DNA of 64,000 bases, taken from NCBI GenBank assembly GCA_041648175.1, contig JBAZPO010000017.1, forward strand, positions 22,159 to 86,158, read 5' to 3'. Shown piece by piece: positions 51,327 through 59,907 of the stretch. The notes beneath the pieces were generated by a model, which saw only the letters and a program-made list of their open reading frames with translations, was not told where the DNA came from and ran no database searches. How positions within the stretch are numbered: position 1 is the stretch's first letter; each line of letters begins with the position of its first letter. Both the position numbers and the translations under genes were made by a program. This DNA comes from Desulfobaccales bacterium (GTDB lineage Bacteria; Desulfobacterota; Desulfobaccia; Desulfobaccales; 0-14-0-80-60-11).

Positions 51327-52265
51327 GTGCCCGTTAAAGTTGCTTCTGAATGGCTCAATTCCTGCTCGGGGTGCGAGATCGCCATCCTGAACCTGGGAGA
51401 GGCATTACTCACGGTATTGCCTCACCTGGACTTCGTCCACATGCCGGTGCTCATGGACCACAAGTACTATGGGCAGACCGGTGAAGGCGACACGCATCAT
51501 CTGGAAATTCCCGAGGCCGTGGTGGGCCTGGTCAGCGGCGGCATCCGTAACCAGGAGCACCTGGAGGTGGCCGAGGCCATGCGTAAAAGTTGCCAGGTGC
51601 TCATCGCCCTGGGAACCTGCGCCACCCACGGCGGCATCCCCTCCCTCATCAACCAGTTCGAGAACGACGATCTGCTGGACCGCTACTACCATACCGAAAC
51701 CACTGACGGGGCCGACGCCCCCGGGGAGGGTATCCCGGCACTTTTGGACCGGACCTACGCCCTGGACGAGAAGGTCAAAGTGGATATTTACCTGCCGGGC
51801 TGCCCGCCGCACCCCGACCAGATCGCCGAGGTCCTCACCGCTCTTCTGGAGGGCCGCACCCCCGATCTTCCCACCAAAAGCGTGTGCGACACCTGCCCCA
51901 CCATCCGGGACGGCAAGGGCAAGCTCAATAAACTGCGGCGCTTCCTCGAAAACGCCCAGTATGAGCCCGGCGCGCCCTTGAGCGAGATGCACTGCCTCCT
52001 GGAACAGGGCCTGCTCTGCATGGGGCCCGTGACCCGGGCTGGCTGCGCCGGCAATAATGGCGAGGGACCCCGCTGCCTCCTGGCCCGGGTGCCCTGCCGG
52101 GGCTGTTTCGGGCCGGTGCAGCGGGAAGGGAACCAACTCCTGGATATGTACAACGCCCTGGCCAGCAACGGTATCGACTTCGCCGGACTCACCGACCCCA
52201 CTTCGATGCTGCGCTTCTCCGGCGGCCACGGGCTCTTGCGGCACCGGACCGCAAGCCGCAAGTAA
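51327..52265 (+). CDS. mvhG: MvhG, hydrogenase small subunit (F420-nonreducing type)
   Basis: A 312-residue [NiFe] hydrogenase small subunit. The proximal cluster region shows NSCSGCEIAILNLGEALL (C13, C16), ALGTCATHGG and YLPGCPPHPDQI; later cysteines (CDTCP, HCLLEQGLLCMGPVTRAGC, CRGCFGP) bind the other clusters. No Tat signal, so the complex is cytoplasmic. Starts with GTG, with GGAGG upstream, 10 bases after the FrhB-like gene, and is followed 10 bases later by the large subunit. Confidence 0.94.
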   Translation: MPVKVASEWLNSCSGCEIAILNLGEALLTVLPHLDFVHMPVLMDHKYYGQTGEGDTHHLEIPEAVVGLVSGGIRNQEHLEVAEAMRKSCQVLIALGTCATHGGIPSLINQFENDDLLDRYYHTETTDGADAPGEGIPALLDRTYALDEKVKVDIYLPGCPPHPDQIAEVLTALLEGRTPDLPTKSVCDTCPTIRDGKGKLNKLRRFLENAQYEPGAPLSEMHCLLEQGLLCMGPVTRAGCAGNNGEGPRCLLARVPCRGCFGPVQREGNQLLDMYNALASNGIDFAGLTDPTSMLRFSGGHGLLRHRTASRK

Positions 52266-52275
52266 TGAGGATACT

Positions 52276-53778
52276 ATGGAAGCCAAATGTATTAACGCCA
52301 ACGCTGACGACGCCTTTGTCCATGGCGGCGGTACCGCCAAAAAGGTCATCAATATTCAGCCCATCACCCGCATCGAAGGGCACGCCCGCATCGCCATTCA
52401 GTTGGACGAAGACGGTAATGTGACCGACAGCCGCCTCAACGTCATGGCCCTGCGCGGGTTCGAAAAGTTCATCGAGGGCCGCCCCGCCGAAGAAGTACCC
52501 CGCATCGTCAACCGCATCTGCGGCATCTGTCCCTGGATGCACCACACCGCGTCCAACAAGGCGGTGGACGGCTGCTTCGGGGCTATTGTGCCGCCCGCAG
52601 GCAAAAAGCTGCGGGAGCTGATGCAGGTCATGGCCCAGATCAACGACAAGATCCTGCACTTCTTCTTCCTGGCTGCCCCGGATTTCATCTTGGGTCCCGG
52701 GGCCGACTACTCGGTGCGCAACGTCCTGGGCATCGTCCAGGCCAATCCGGAGCTGGCCCGCCAAGTAGTCAAGATGCGCCAGGCCGGCCAGATGATGATT
52801 GAAAAGTTCGCAGGCAAGGTCATCCATCCGGTGGTAGTGGTGCCGGGCGGCTTTGCCAAATCCATGAGCGAAGCCGAACGCCAGGAACTCCTGGAAGGGA
52901 GTCGGGAGCAGCTGGAATTTGCCCGCTTCTGCATAGACTTCGCCAAGCAGAACATCTTTTATAAGCTGGATGCGGATACCGTGGGCCTGGGGCAAATCAC
53001 CAGCGGCTTTCTGGGTACCGTGGACCCCGTCGACGGCTCCTTGAACCTGTTCGAAGGGGTGCTGCGGCTCATGAAGGCCGATGGCTCCTACCAGGACTTT
53101 ACCTGCGAAGAATATGCCGACTTTTTAGGCGAGCACGTAGAGCCCTGGTCCTACTCCAAGTTCCCTTATGCCAAGGCGTGGAACGAAGGCTTTTCCATGG
53201 ACCTGGCCGCACCCAAGGGCATCTACCGGGTCAACACCCTGGCCCGCCTCAATGTCTGCGACCAGATCAACACGCCTTTGGCCCAGGCCGAACTGGAGGA
53301 ATTCCGGGCTCGGTTCGGGCGGCCGGCCCAGTCCACCATGCTCTATCATTGGGCCCGCCTCATCGAACTGGTGTACGCCTGCGAGCGGGTACTGGAAATC
53401 CTGGAGGACCCCGGGATCACCGATACCAATGTGCGCGGCGTGGCCACGCCCGGGGCCGGCCGAGGCGTGGGGTGCGTGGAGGCTCCCCGGGGCACTCTCA
53501 TTCATGACTACCAAACCGACGCCAATGGCCTCATCAGCCGGGCCAACATCATCGTGGGCACCACCCACAACGTGGCGCCCATGAACATGAGCATCCGCCA
53601 GGTGGCCGAAAATGTCATCCAGAAAGGCGTGGTCACTGAGGAAGCTTTGAATAAGGTAGAAATGGCGGTGCGAGCCTACGATCCATGACTGAGCTGCGCT
53701 ACTCACCGCCTGGATGGCGGTCGTACCGTTGAGATCGAGATTTTTAACGCCCAGGGCGATCTTCTTACCCGGGCTTAA
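52276..53778 (+). CDS. mvhA: [NiFeSe] hydrogenase large subunit (MvhA type), selenocysteine-containing
   Basis: A 500-residue hydrogenase large subunit read through UGA at 53686-53688 as Sec471. The N-terminal nickel motif is RICGICP (C82, C85). At the C-terminus the frame continues past UGA as DP-U-LSCATH, the family motif DPCxxCxxH with Sec for the first cysteine, then a 23-residue tail (RLDGGRTVEIEIFNAQGDLL...) ending in TAA at 53776-53778. The maturation endopeptidase would cut after H477 and release that tail, as is normal for [NiFe] enzymes. Without recoding the protein would end at DP and lack two nickel ligands. Binds the Ni-Fe site that splits H2 and feeds the MvhG-MvhD-HdrA chain. 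Confidence 0.94.
53689..53721 (+). promoter_or_regulatory. Candidate bacterial SECIS of mvhA
   Basis: ACCGCC-TGGAT-GGCGGT (53705-53721), six pairs, loop starting 22 bases after the UGA (53686-53688), the same distance and TGGA loop as in mvhD. Confidence 0.7.
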
Positions 53779-53795
53779 CTGATAATTTTGAGAGA

Positions 53796-53823
53796 GAGGC
53801 AGGGAACTTACGCCCCCTGCCTC
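53796..53823. terminator. Hairpin after mvhA
   Basis: GAGGCAGGG/CCCTGCCTC arms, nine pairs, 17 bases after the mvhA stop codon. There is no T-run, so it may be Rho-assisted or only protect the mRNA end. Confidence 0.5.
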
Positions 53824-53858
53824 CCGCAGCTCAGAGGCTAAAGCATATCTTTCCCGAC

Positions 53859-54105
53859 CTACTCGGAAATTTCTTTTAAAATCTCGATCTTCACGGCCTG
53901 TTTGCCAATAATCCGCTCCAGGTCAGAAATTCTGGCCTTCACCGCCGCCTCAGGATCAGAACCATTCCGAGAAGCCAAAGCCCGACTCCCAGCTTCCAAG
54001 AACTTGTCCCACCAGCGGTAGTAAAGGCTTTCGCTGATCTGATACTTACGATAGATATCCGCAATAGAACTCAAGATTTGGATAACTGGATACCTGGTGA
54101 GCCTG
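53859..54105 (-). pseudogene. Remnant of an IS3-family transposase OrfA
   Basis: The frame encodes about 80 residues with the OrfA helix-turn-helix and coiled coil: YRKYQISESLYYRWWDKFLE, then LERIIGKQAVKIEILKEISE. The usual N-terminal opening is eroded and no ATG is present (the best is a TTG at 54074). No OrfB or inverted repeats are visible nearby. The coding strand faces away from the hydrogenase operon. Confidence 0.7.
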
Positions 54106-54120
54106 TGTTTCGAAATATTT

Positions 54121-54348
54121 TTAGCTAGTTCGACACAGGATAAACACTACCAGGATTAAACCCACCAGAACCATCATATTAAATTCGAGTTTTCGAACCT
54201 TTTCATTAGCCTCCGAGATTGGTGCGACATGTTCAGGCTCGGATTCTAGAGCCAACTCGGACATCAGTGCATCATACTCTTCCCGCGTGATTATTCGGCC
54301 GGAGGGGGACATGGTTTTCCTGCCAATATCCAGACTTATGATTTCCAT
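54121..54348 (-). CDS. Small tail-anchored membrane protein, unknown function
   Basis: A 75-residue protein, AAGGAGG before the ATG. The N-terminal 50 residues are soluble and acidic (REEYDALMSELALESEPEHV), and a single C-terminal helix (MMVLVGLILVVFILC) anchors it. Its stop slightly overlaps the end of the transposase remnant frame. Not recognised. Confidence 0.6.
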   Translation of the reverse strand: MEIISLDIGRKTMSPSGRIITREEYDALMSELALESEPEHVAPISEANEKVRKLEFNMMVLVGLILVVFILCRTS

Positions 54349-54766
54349 GGGAGGCCTCCTTATGTCTATTATCGGCAGGGGAAGGAGATGCCTTAAATTA
54401 TTTAATCACCCGGGAACCACGATGACCGAGTGGGGAGGCAAGGCCGGGATTATCAAGGAGGAGGGCCAGGGATGGAGTTGCTTAGCCTCACCCAACAGAT
54501 AGATAATTGGTACAAAAAGCTTATTTAAATCGAAACTATTTATTATATTCTGAGAGAATCAATAGGAGTGGCATGGACGGCTGTGCCAGAAATAATTTTC
54601 TACGCGAGTTTCCGCCTATTTACCCCGCTCGGTTCCTTATTTCTATCTTATGAAACACAAATCATTGCCTCAACCCCCTTCCATGTTTATTTATGAAACA
54701 AGTTCTTCGATGAATCTCGTTGCCTCGTGGACAAAAGTTGCCGGGCATTAATTAAGGGGTGTACAT
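54349..54766. other. Gene-free stretch upstream of the decarboxylase
   Basis: About 420 bases with no supported gene. AT-rich near 54510-54560 and likely to contain the promoter of the downstream gene, but I cannot fix a -35/-10 pair. Confidence 0.4.
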
Positions 54767-56410
54767 ATGGAACAGGCTAATATGACGACGGTGGGCCAGT
54801 ATTTGGTCAGGCGTTTGGAACAGGTGGGATTAAAGCACATCTTCGGCGTTGCCGGTGATTATGTGCTGCGGTTCTTTGATTTATTGGAAGCCTCCAGCAT
54901 CGACTTGGTGACGACTTGTAATGAGCTAAACGCCGGCTATGCTGCGGATGGGTACGCCCGGCTGAACGGTGTTGGAGGGGTGTGCGTCACCTATGGGGTG
55001 GGCGGTTTCAGCGTATTTAATGCCGTTGCCGGGGCCTTTGCCGAAAGAGTGCCGTTAATTATAATCAGCGGCGGCCCCCGGATTCTCCAAGGCCCTGCGC
55101 GGGTGCTTCTCCACCACACCATCGGCGATATGAACTTGCAATACAAAATCTATGAGCACATCACGGCGGCCGCGGTCGTTCTCCAGAATGTGGATCAGGC
55201 CCCGAAACAGATTGACGAGACCATCGCTGCTTGCCTTCGTTTCCGGCGGCCGGTGTACATCGAAATTCCCATGGACATGGTAGGTCAGCCATGCAGCCCT
55301 GGCGGTCCTTTTGAAGTGGATACCACCATTCCCAGTGATCCGGAGGTGCTTCCCGAAGCCGTGGCAGAGGCGGTCCAGATGCTCAACGCCGCCAAAAACC
55401 CGGCCGTCCTCGTCGGCGTAGAGGTCGCCCGGTTGGGCCTTTGCCAGGAATTGGCAAGGTTCATCAATTTCACCCGGTACCCTTTCGCCACCACTATTTC
55501 GGGGAAATCAATCCTTTCGGAAAGACACCCCCAATTCCTCGGCGTCTATTTCGGGAAACTCGGCCCGGAGCCCGTGAGGAAGTCCATGGAAGACGCCGAC
55601 GTGCTCCTCTGTCTGGGGACGTTGATGACCGACGTCGATCTGGGGATTGACACTGCGACCCATTTCCATGGCGGGATGATCGTGGCCAATTCGGACAAGG
55701 TGGGCATCAAGCACCATGTTTATCACCAAGTCGCACTGGGGGACTTTCTTGACGGGCTCCAAGCTGGCCTTCCCCGGGGGCCGGAGGGCCAGGTGGCGTT
55801 CGGACACGCCGCTTTGACCGGGGGGGCAGACTTTACCCCGGTGGACTCGCAAAAAATCACCCTGAAGAGATTTTATCAGGAAGTCAACCGCTTCCTGGAT
55901 AGCAGCAATCTGATCATTTCTGATGTGGGCAACGCTACTCTGTTGGGAGCCGCGGAACTGCTCCTCCCCGATGACGCGCCGTTCATTGCTCAGGCGTTTT
56001 ACGTTTCCATCGGTTATGCCCTCCCTGCAACCCTGGGGGCCAACCTGGCGTCGCCAAACCTCAGGCCCATCACCTTTATAGGTGATGGCGCTTTCCAGAT
56101 GACGGTCCAGGAGTTATCCACCATAATCCGGCACGGTCTGAACCCTATTATCTTTCTCATGAACAATGATGGCTATGCCATCGAACGGGTGTTTCATGAC
56201 GGCCCCTACAATGACTTACAGATGTGGCAGTATCATCGGTTGCCCGAAGTTTTTGGCGGGGGCTGGGCTTGCGAAGTGAAGACCGAAGGAGAGTTGGAGA
56301 GCGCGTTGCAGCAAGCCTTAAGCCGTCCGGATGAACTGGCCTTCATTGAGGTACGCCTGGAGCGGCTTGATTATTGGGAGAGCTTATTAAAGTTGAAAGA
56401 TCTGCGGTAA
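54767..56410 (+). CDS. Thiamine-diphosphate-dependent 2-oxoacid decarboxylase (pyruvate/indolepyruvate type)
   Basis: A 547-residue enzyme of the PDC/IPDC family. The N-terminal domain has VGLKHIFGVAGDYVLRFFD and the catalytic Glu in TTCNELNAGYAADGYAR; the adjacent histidines typical of decarboxylases are LLHHTIGD. The TPP motif is GDGAFQMTVQELS ending in FLMNNDGYAIERV. This sets it apart from acetolactate synthase (no HH, different C-terminus). It would turn a 2-oxoacid into an aldehyde and CO2; the substrate could be pyruvate, phenylpyruvate or indolepyruvate. Unusual for a strict anaerobe. Confidence 0.88.
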   Translation: MEQANMTTVGQYLVRRLEQVGLKHIFGVAGDYVLRFFDLLEASSIDLVTTCNELNAGYAADGYARLNGVGGVCVTYGVGGFSVFNAVAGAFAERVPLIIISGGPRILQGPARVLLHHTIGDMNLQYKIYEHITAAAVVLQNVDQAPKQIDETIAACLRFRRPVYIEIPMDMVGQPCSPGGPFEVDTTIPSDPEVLPEAVAEAVQMLNAAKNPAVLVGVEVARLGLCQELARFINFTRYPFATTISGKSILSERHPQFLGVYFGKLGPEPVRKSMEDADVLLCLGTLMTDVDLGIDTATHFHGGMIVANSDKVGIKHHVYHQVALGDFLDGLQAGLPRGPEGQVAFGHAALTGGADFTPVDSQKITLKRFYQEVNRFLDSSNLIISDVGNATLLGAAELLLPDDAPFIAQAFYVSIGYALPATLGANLASPNLRPITFIGDGAFQMTVQELSTIIRHGLNPIIFLMNNDGYAIERVFHDGPYNDLQMWQYHRLPEVFGGGWACEVKTEGELESALQQALSRPDELAFIEVRLERLDYWESLLKLKDLR

Positions 56411-56814
56411 TTGTCCCCTGGAAGAGAGGCGGCCGGTAGCTCAGATCGAAGCAGAGGGAGTCTTAAGTTGGAAAAATCTTGAGGATAATAGGGGCAAAAT
56501 CGCGCTTTCCCAAGAAAAGTAACGGAACTGAAAAGTTCAATCTTGAATTTTTGAGCGGATCGAATTGTTAAAAAATCCCTGGCGTAGCCTAAAAATCCTG
56601 GCGCTGGCGGGAAAAGACCCCTCAGATTTAGGTTTTTTGAAGGCTTAAATCAGGGAAAACCTGATTTTCTTTTTAAGATCAACGAGCGATTATAATACAA
56701 ACCCATGGTATGGAGGAACAACTCTCAAAATCTCAATACCAAAGATGTGTAACCTAACTCGCGGCATCCATAATTTAAGATATTTTAGCCGCTGGAATAG
56801 ACCAGGGAAGATTC
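56411..56814. other. Gene-free stretch with terminator
   Basis: About 400 bases without a supported gene, containing one intrinsic terminator (56647-56674) and an AT-rich stretch before the next gene. Confidence 0.5.
56647..56674 (+). terminator. Intrinsic terminator
   Basis: AAATCAGG-gaaaa-CCTGATTT followed by TCTTTTT, 240 bases after the decarboxylase stop on the same strand. Confidence 0.8.
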
Positions 56815-57204
56815 ATGATACCAGAAATTTATGACGAACTGCTGCACAAGCTGATCAGACGCACCATGAAGGGTGAGGTTCGCTGGAAGCTGTCTTCCCG
56901 GGGAGACATGTTTAGTATCAAATTCCACAAATTTTCCTTATCCATGACCAGAGGCTCAAATTATATCAACTTTATTATTTCGGATCACAATGACAAGGGG
57001 ATTGATGAATTTCGCATATCTGATACAGATAAAGATTGGGACAAGATTGCGGCATTCTGTAATCAGATCAAAATGAAGTCTCCGGAGATTAATAATGCAA
57101 TCAAGGCAATGATCGACGAACTTGAAATAGAAGGGGTTGTTGGATCTAAAGATGCTGATTCTTATTCGGAGGGGAGCCATAAGTTATATAAGATAGCAGG
57201 TTGA
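56815..57204 (+). CDS. Protein of unknown function
   Basis: A 129-residue soluble protein, GGAAGATTC before the ATG. Beta-rich N-terminus (KLSSRGDMFSIKFHKFSLSM) and helical C-terminus. AT-rich compared with the core genes, hinting at acquired DNA. The C-terminal end resembles a winged-helix dimerisation tail (EGSHKLYKIAG) but not enough to assign. Not recognised. Confidence 0.6.
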   Translation: MIPEIYDELLHKLIRRTMKGEVRWKLSSRGDMFSIKFHKFSLSMTRGSNYINFIISDHNDKGIDEFRISDTDKDWDKIAAFCNQIKMKSPEINNAIKAMIDELEIEGVVGSKDADSYSEGSHKLYKIAG

Positions 57205-57282
57205 TTTGGTCAAAAAACCGGCACAGAAGAAAAAGTCCCAAAGAGAATGGGCAAATAATAAAGTCATACGCAGGTACTGGTC

Positions 57283-57612
57283 ATGGCTGCAACAAACCAC
57301 ATGCAGGCACGGCGCTACCAGGCGGATTTGACGGTAACCAAGTTTAACCGTCATGCCGGGAATGGAATCTATCTCTTGGATATCGACCATGCGGGGGCAC
57401 ATTTGGAGACCCCGTTCTCTCTAAGCCCTGAATATCCCGTGGAATTTACCTTCTTCCTGCCTGGAGCCACCAGGGAGATCCAGGTTTCGGGACGGGTTAT
57501 GTGGAAACGACAACTTACCGTTCCACCAGGGAGATACCATTTAAGGGTGCAATTTTATGCACCTCGTTGGGACCTGGATAACCTGCTGCACAATAACCAA
57601 CCGCACTCTTAG
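57283..57612 (+). CDS. PilZ-like domain protein
   Basis: A 109-residue protein with the PilZ outline: RRYQADLTVTKF near residue 10, DIDHAGAHLETPFSL (Nx/DxSxxG-like loop) near 33, then beta strands VEFTFFLPG and VSGRVMWKRQ. In PilZ domains the RxxxR and D/NxSxxG motifs bind c-di-GMP; here the arginine motif is only partly present, so ligand binding is uncertain. May relay c-di-GMP or act as an adaptor. Confidence 0.6.
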   Translation: MAATNHMQARRYQADLTVTKFNRHAGNGIYLLDIDHAGAHLETPFSLSPEYPVEFTFFLPGATREIQVSGRVMWKRQLTVPPGRYHLRVQFYAPRWDLDNLLHNNQPHS

Positions 57613-57687
57613 TCGCTACGCCCTAGAAGTCCCACCGGTATGTTTGCCTCGGTTAAGCAGGCGGATAGATGAGGCCAAGATCCCACC

Positions 57688-58020
57688 TCAGGTTCTGTCG
57701 ATCTCCAGTTTATATTCTTGATAAAGATCCACATCCCCACTTTTTTCCATCTGCCGATTTTCATAGGGGACGCCGACCCGGCGATAGAATTCATCGGCGA
57801 TATTTTTGAAGGTGCCGGTGAGAAGGGCGATAAGCCAGTAGCGCATCATTCCAAATTGTTGGTGCACCACCTTCAGGGCCAGGCTGGTACAGGTGTAATT
57901 CAATAAGCCGGCAAAGGCTCCATCATAATTAAGCGACTGTGACTCATGCACAATTTGCCGAGCCAACTGGTCAATGAGCGGATCGAGAGTCTGGCGATGT
58001 TTGAGCGCAATGTAAGGCAT
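57688..58020 (-). CDS. Small conserved-type protein (DUF6899-like)
   Basis: A 110-residue protein opening MPYIALKHRQTLDPLIDQLA and closing EFYRRVGVPYENRQMEKSGD, with a central LNYTCTSLALKVV. This outline is shared by small phage/bacterial proteins of unknown function. It lies between a PilZ gene (opposite strand) and trxB on the same strand. Confidence 0.6.
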   Translation of the reverse strand: MPYIALKHRQTLDPLIDQLARQIVHESQSLNYDGAFAGLLNYTCTSLALKVVHQQFGMMRYWLIALLTGTFKNIADEFYRRVGVPYENRQMEKSGDVDLYQEYKLEIDRT

Positions 58021-58074
58021 CTGATGGCCTCCGCGGTTCTGATTACTTTATCATCAAGGCAGGCGCAGTCCGCC

Positions 58075-59040
58075 TCATTCACCTTGAGCGTCACACGGGC
58101 TATGCCTTTTTATGTCTAAAATGTAGTGGTATGCCGAAAGCGCCGCCCTGACGCCATCTCCCGCCGAGATGTTATTCTGTTTGAAAGGATCGTTGGTCAC
58201 ATCTCCCGCGGCAAATATGCCCTTCTTGGAAGTCTGGGAAGTTTTATGGTCTACTAGGATTTCCCCAGCCTCGTTTGTATCCACCAGGGACCGGACAAAA
58301 TCCGAGTTGGGTACAGAACCGATCGCCACGAACACCCCGTTGATGTCCAATTCCTGGGTATCCCCGGTCTTCTGATCTTTATACCGCACCCCACTGACGT
58401 TTTGATCTCCAAGGATTTCCTGCATTTCGGCATGCTTAACGACCTGTAAGTGGGATAATTTTGCGACCTTCTCCTGCATAGCGGGATCGCCTTTGGGCTG
58501 ATCACCCCGGATGAGCAGGTAGATCTGTCTGGCATAAGGGGCCAGATCGATCACCGTTTCCAAGGCGGAGTTGCCGCCTCCCACTACGGCCACGTCCCGG
58601 TCTTGGAAAAACGGGGCGTCACAGGTTGAACAGTAGGCCACGCCCCGGCCCTCCAGCCGGTCCTCGCCTGGTACCTTAAGGTGCTTGTGCCGTCCGCCGG
58701 AAGCGACGATCACGGTTTTAGCCTGGTAGATGCTACCCTTATCGGTTTTGACCTCAAAGGTGCAGCCCGAGATCTCGCTGACCGCGGTGACTTTCTCCTC
58801 AAGTTTAATCTCCACATCCTTCTGCGCCTCCACGTGTTTCCGGAGCCTTTCCGCCAACTCCTTGCCCGTAATGGTGATTTCCCCGATCCAGTTTTCAATG
58901 CTGTCGGAGACCAGGGACTGGCCACCGAAGTCCGGGGTGATGAGCAGAGTTCGCAGGCGTTTTCTGGCGGCGTAGACTGCGGCCGCAGCCCCGGCCGGTC
59001 CGGCGCCGATGATGATGGTGTCGTAGAGTTGCGGTTCCAT
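58075..59040 (-). CDS. trxB: Thioredoxin-disulfide reductase
   Basis: A 321-residue flavoenzyme that reduces thioredoxin with NADPH. FAD fold IIGAGPAGAAAAVYAARK, active-site cysteines CSTCDAPFF (C137, C140; the usual form is CxxCD), NADP fold AVVGGGNSALETVIDLA and FAD motif GIFAAGDVTNDPFKQ near the C-terminus. Length is normal. The last gene before the integrated element begins on its 5' side. Confidence 0.94.
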   Translation of the reverse strand: MEPQLYDTIIIGAGPAGAAAAVYAARKRLRTLLITPDFGGQSLVSDSIENWIGEITITGKELAERLRKHVEAQKDVEIKLEEKVTAVSEISGCTFEVKTDKGSIYQAKTVIVASGGRHKHLKVPGEDRLEGRGVAYCSTCDAPFFQDRDVAVVGGGNSALETVIDLAPYARQIYLLIRGDQPKGDPAMQEKVAKLSHLQVVKHAEMQEILGDQNVSGVRYKDQKTGDTQELDINGVFVAIGSVPNSDFVRSLVDTNEAGEILVDHKTSQTSKKGIFAAGDVTNDPFKQNNISAGDGVRAALSAYHYILDIKRHSPCDAQGE

Positions 59041-59186
59041 AAAGGCCCCTCACTGATGAAAAGTGCACTTGGCAGCGCGCTGATTGGAGGTTAAAAAAAC
59101 CGGGTGCGTGCCATTTTGCCTCTCAAGCGCGGGACAGTGCCGGGCCATGGTGAGGTACCGTCACCCTATAAGCGGCTCCGACCCGC

Positions 59187-59906
59187 GTGCGGGCGCGTGC
59201 TGCTGGACTCTGTCCCGCGGTGGTCCCACCCTGGTCCCGGGGTAATAATCCGACCACCCTATGGCGCGGTGATAACCCCTGCAAAGCAGTCAGCTTTCCC
59301 AAACCCAACAATTCTCGGCAGAGATTCCTGACCAAAGAAGAGGCAACGACCCTGCTTGACGCTCTCCGCAAACGCAGTCCTCAGTTGGCCAGGATTGCCA
59401 CCATGTCGCTATACGGGGGATTGCGTCTCAGTGAAGTCCTGGGTCTCACCTGGTCTAATGTTGACCTGGGTAATGGGATCATTTATGCTCAAGATACCAA
59501 GAACAAGGAATCCCGTCCAATTTTTATAACCGACCCTATAAAACAAGTACTTGATGAAATGACCCCAAGTTCTCCTGCTGATCGCCTATTTAAAACCAAG
59601 ACCGGAAACCCCGTTCAATGGCTGAGTAAGGTTTTTTGGGCGGTGGTGAAGGGGATAGGTTTCAATGACGGCATTAGTGATACCCGGGAGAAAGTGTGTT
59701 TTCATAGTCTGAGACATACTTATGCGTCGTGGGCAGTCATGGCCGGGGTACCGCTTTATGTGGTCGGGCAGGCCATTGGCCACAAATCCCTGGTCATGAC
59801 TGCAAGGTATGCGCACCTGGCCCCGGATAGCCATAGAGCCGCATTCGAGGCAGTAGCTCTGGTGAAGGCTGAGCAGGGAACCGAGCAATATGAAGCAAAG
59901 AAATAA
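59187..59906 (+). CDS. Tyrosine recombinase (integrase) lacking its N-terminal domain
   Basis: The C-terminal catalytic domain is intact: Arg in YGGLRLSEVLGL, HxxR in FHSLRHTYASW, His in IGHKSLVMT and the nucleophile in TARYAHLAP. Before FLTKEEATTLL only a short tail of the normal core-binding domain is recognisable (WRGDNPCKAVSFPKP); about 100 residues are missing, and the sequence upstream is GC-rich and non-coding. The start used here is arbitrary. Probably a decayed integrase at one end of an integrated element. Confidence 0.75.
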   Translation: MRARAAGLCPAVVPPWSRGNNPTTLWRGDNPCKAVSFPKPNNSRQRFLTKEEATTLLDALRKRSPQLARIATMSLYGGLRLSEVLGLTWSNVDLGNGIIYAQDTKNKESRPIFITDPIKQVLDEMTPSSPADRLFKTKTGNPVQWLSKVFWAVVKGIGFNDGISDTREKVCFHSLRHTYASWAVMAGVPLYVVGQAIGHKSLVMTARYAHLAPDSHRAAFEAVALVKAEQGTEQYEAKK

Positions 59907-59907
59907 T

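Noticed and set aside
50096..51412. 438-codon frame antisense to the FrhB-like gene
   Set aside because: Same reason: a mirror of a gene with clear iron-sulfur motifs.
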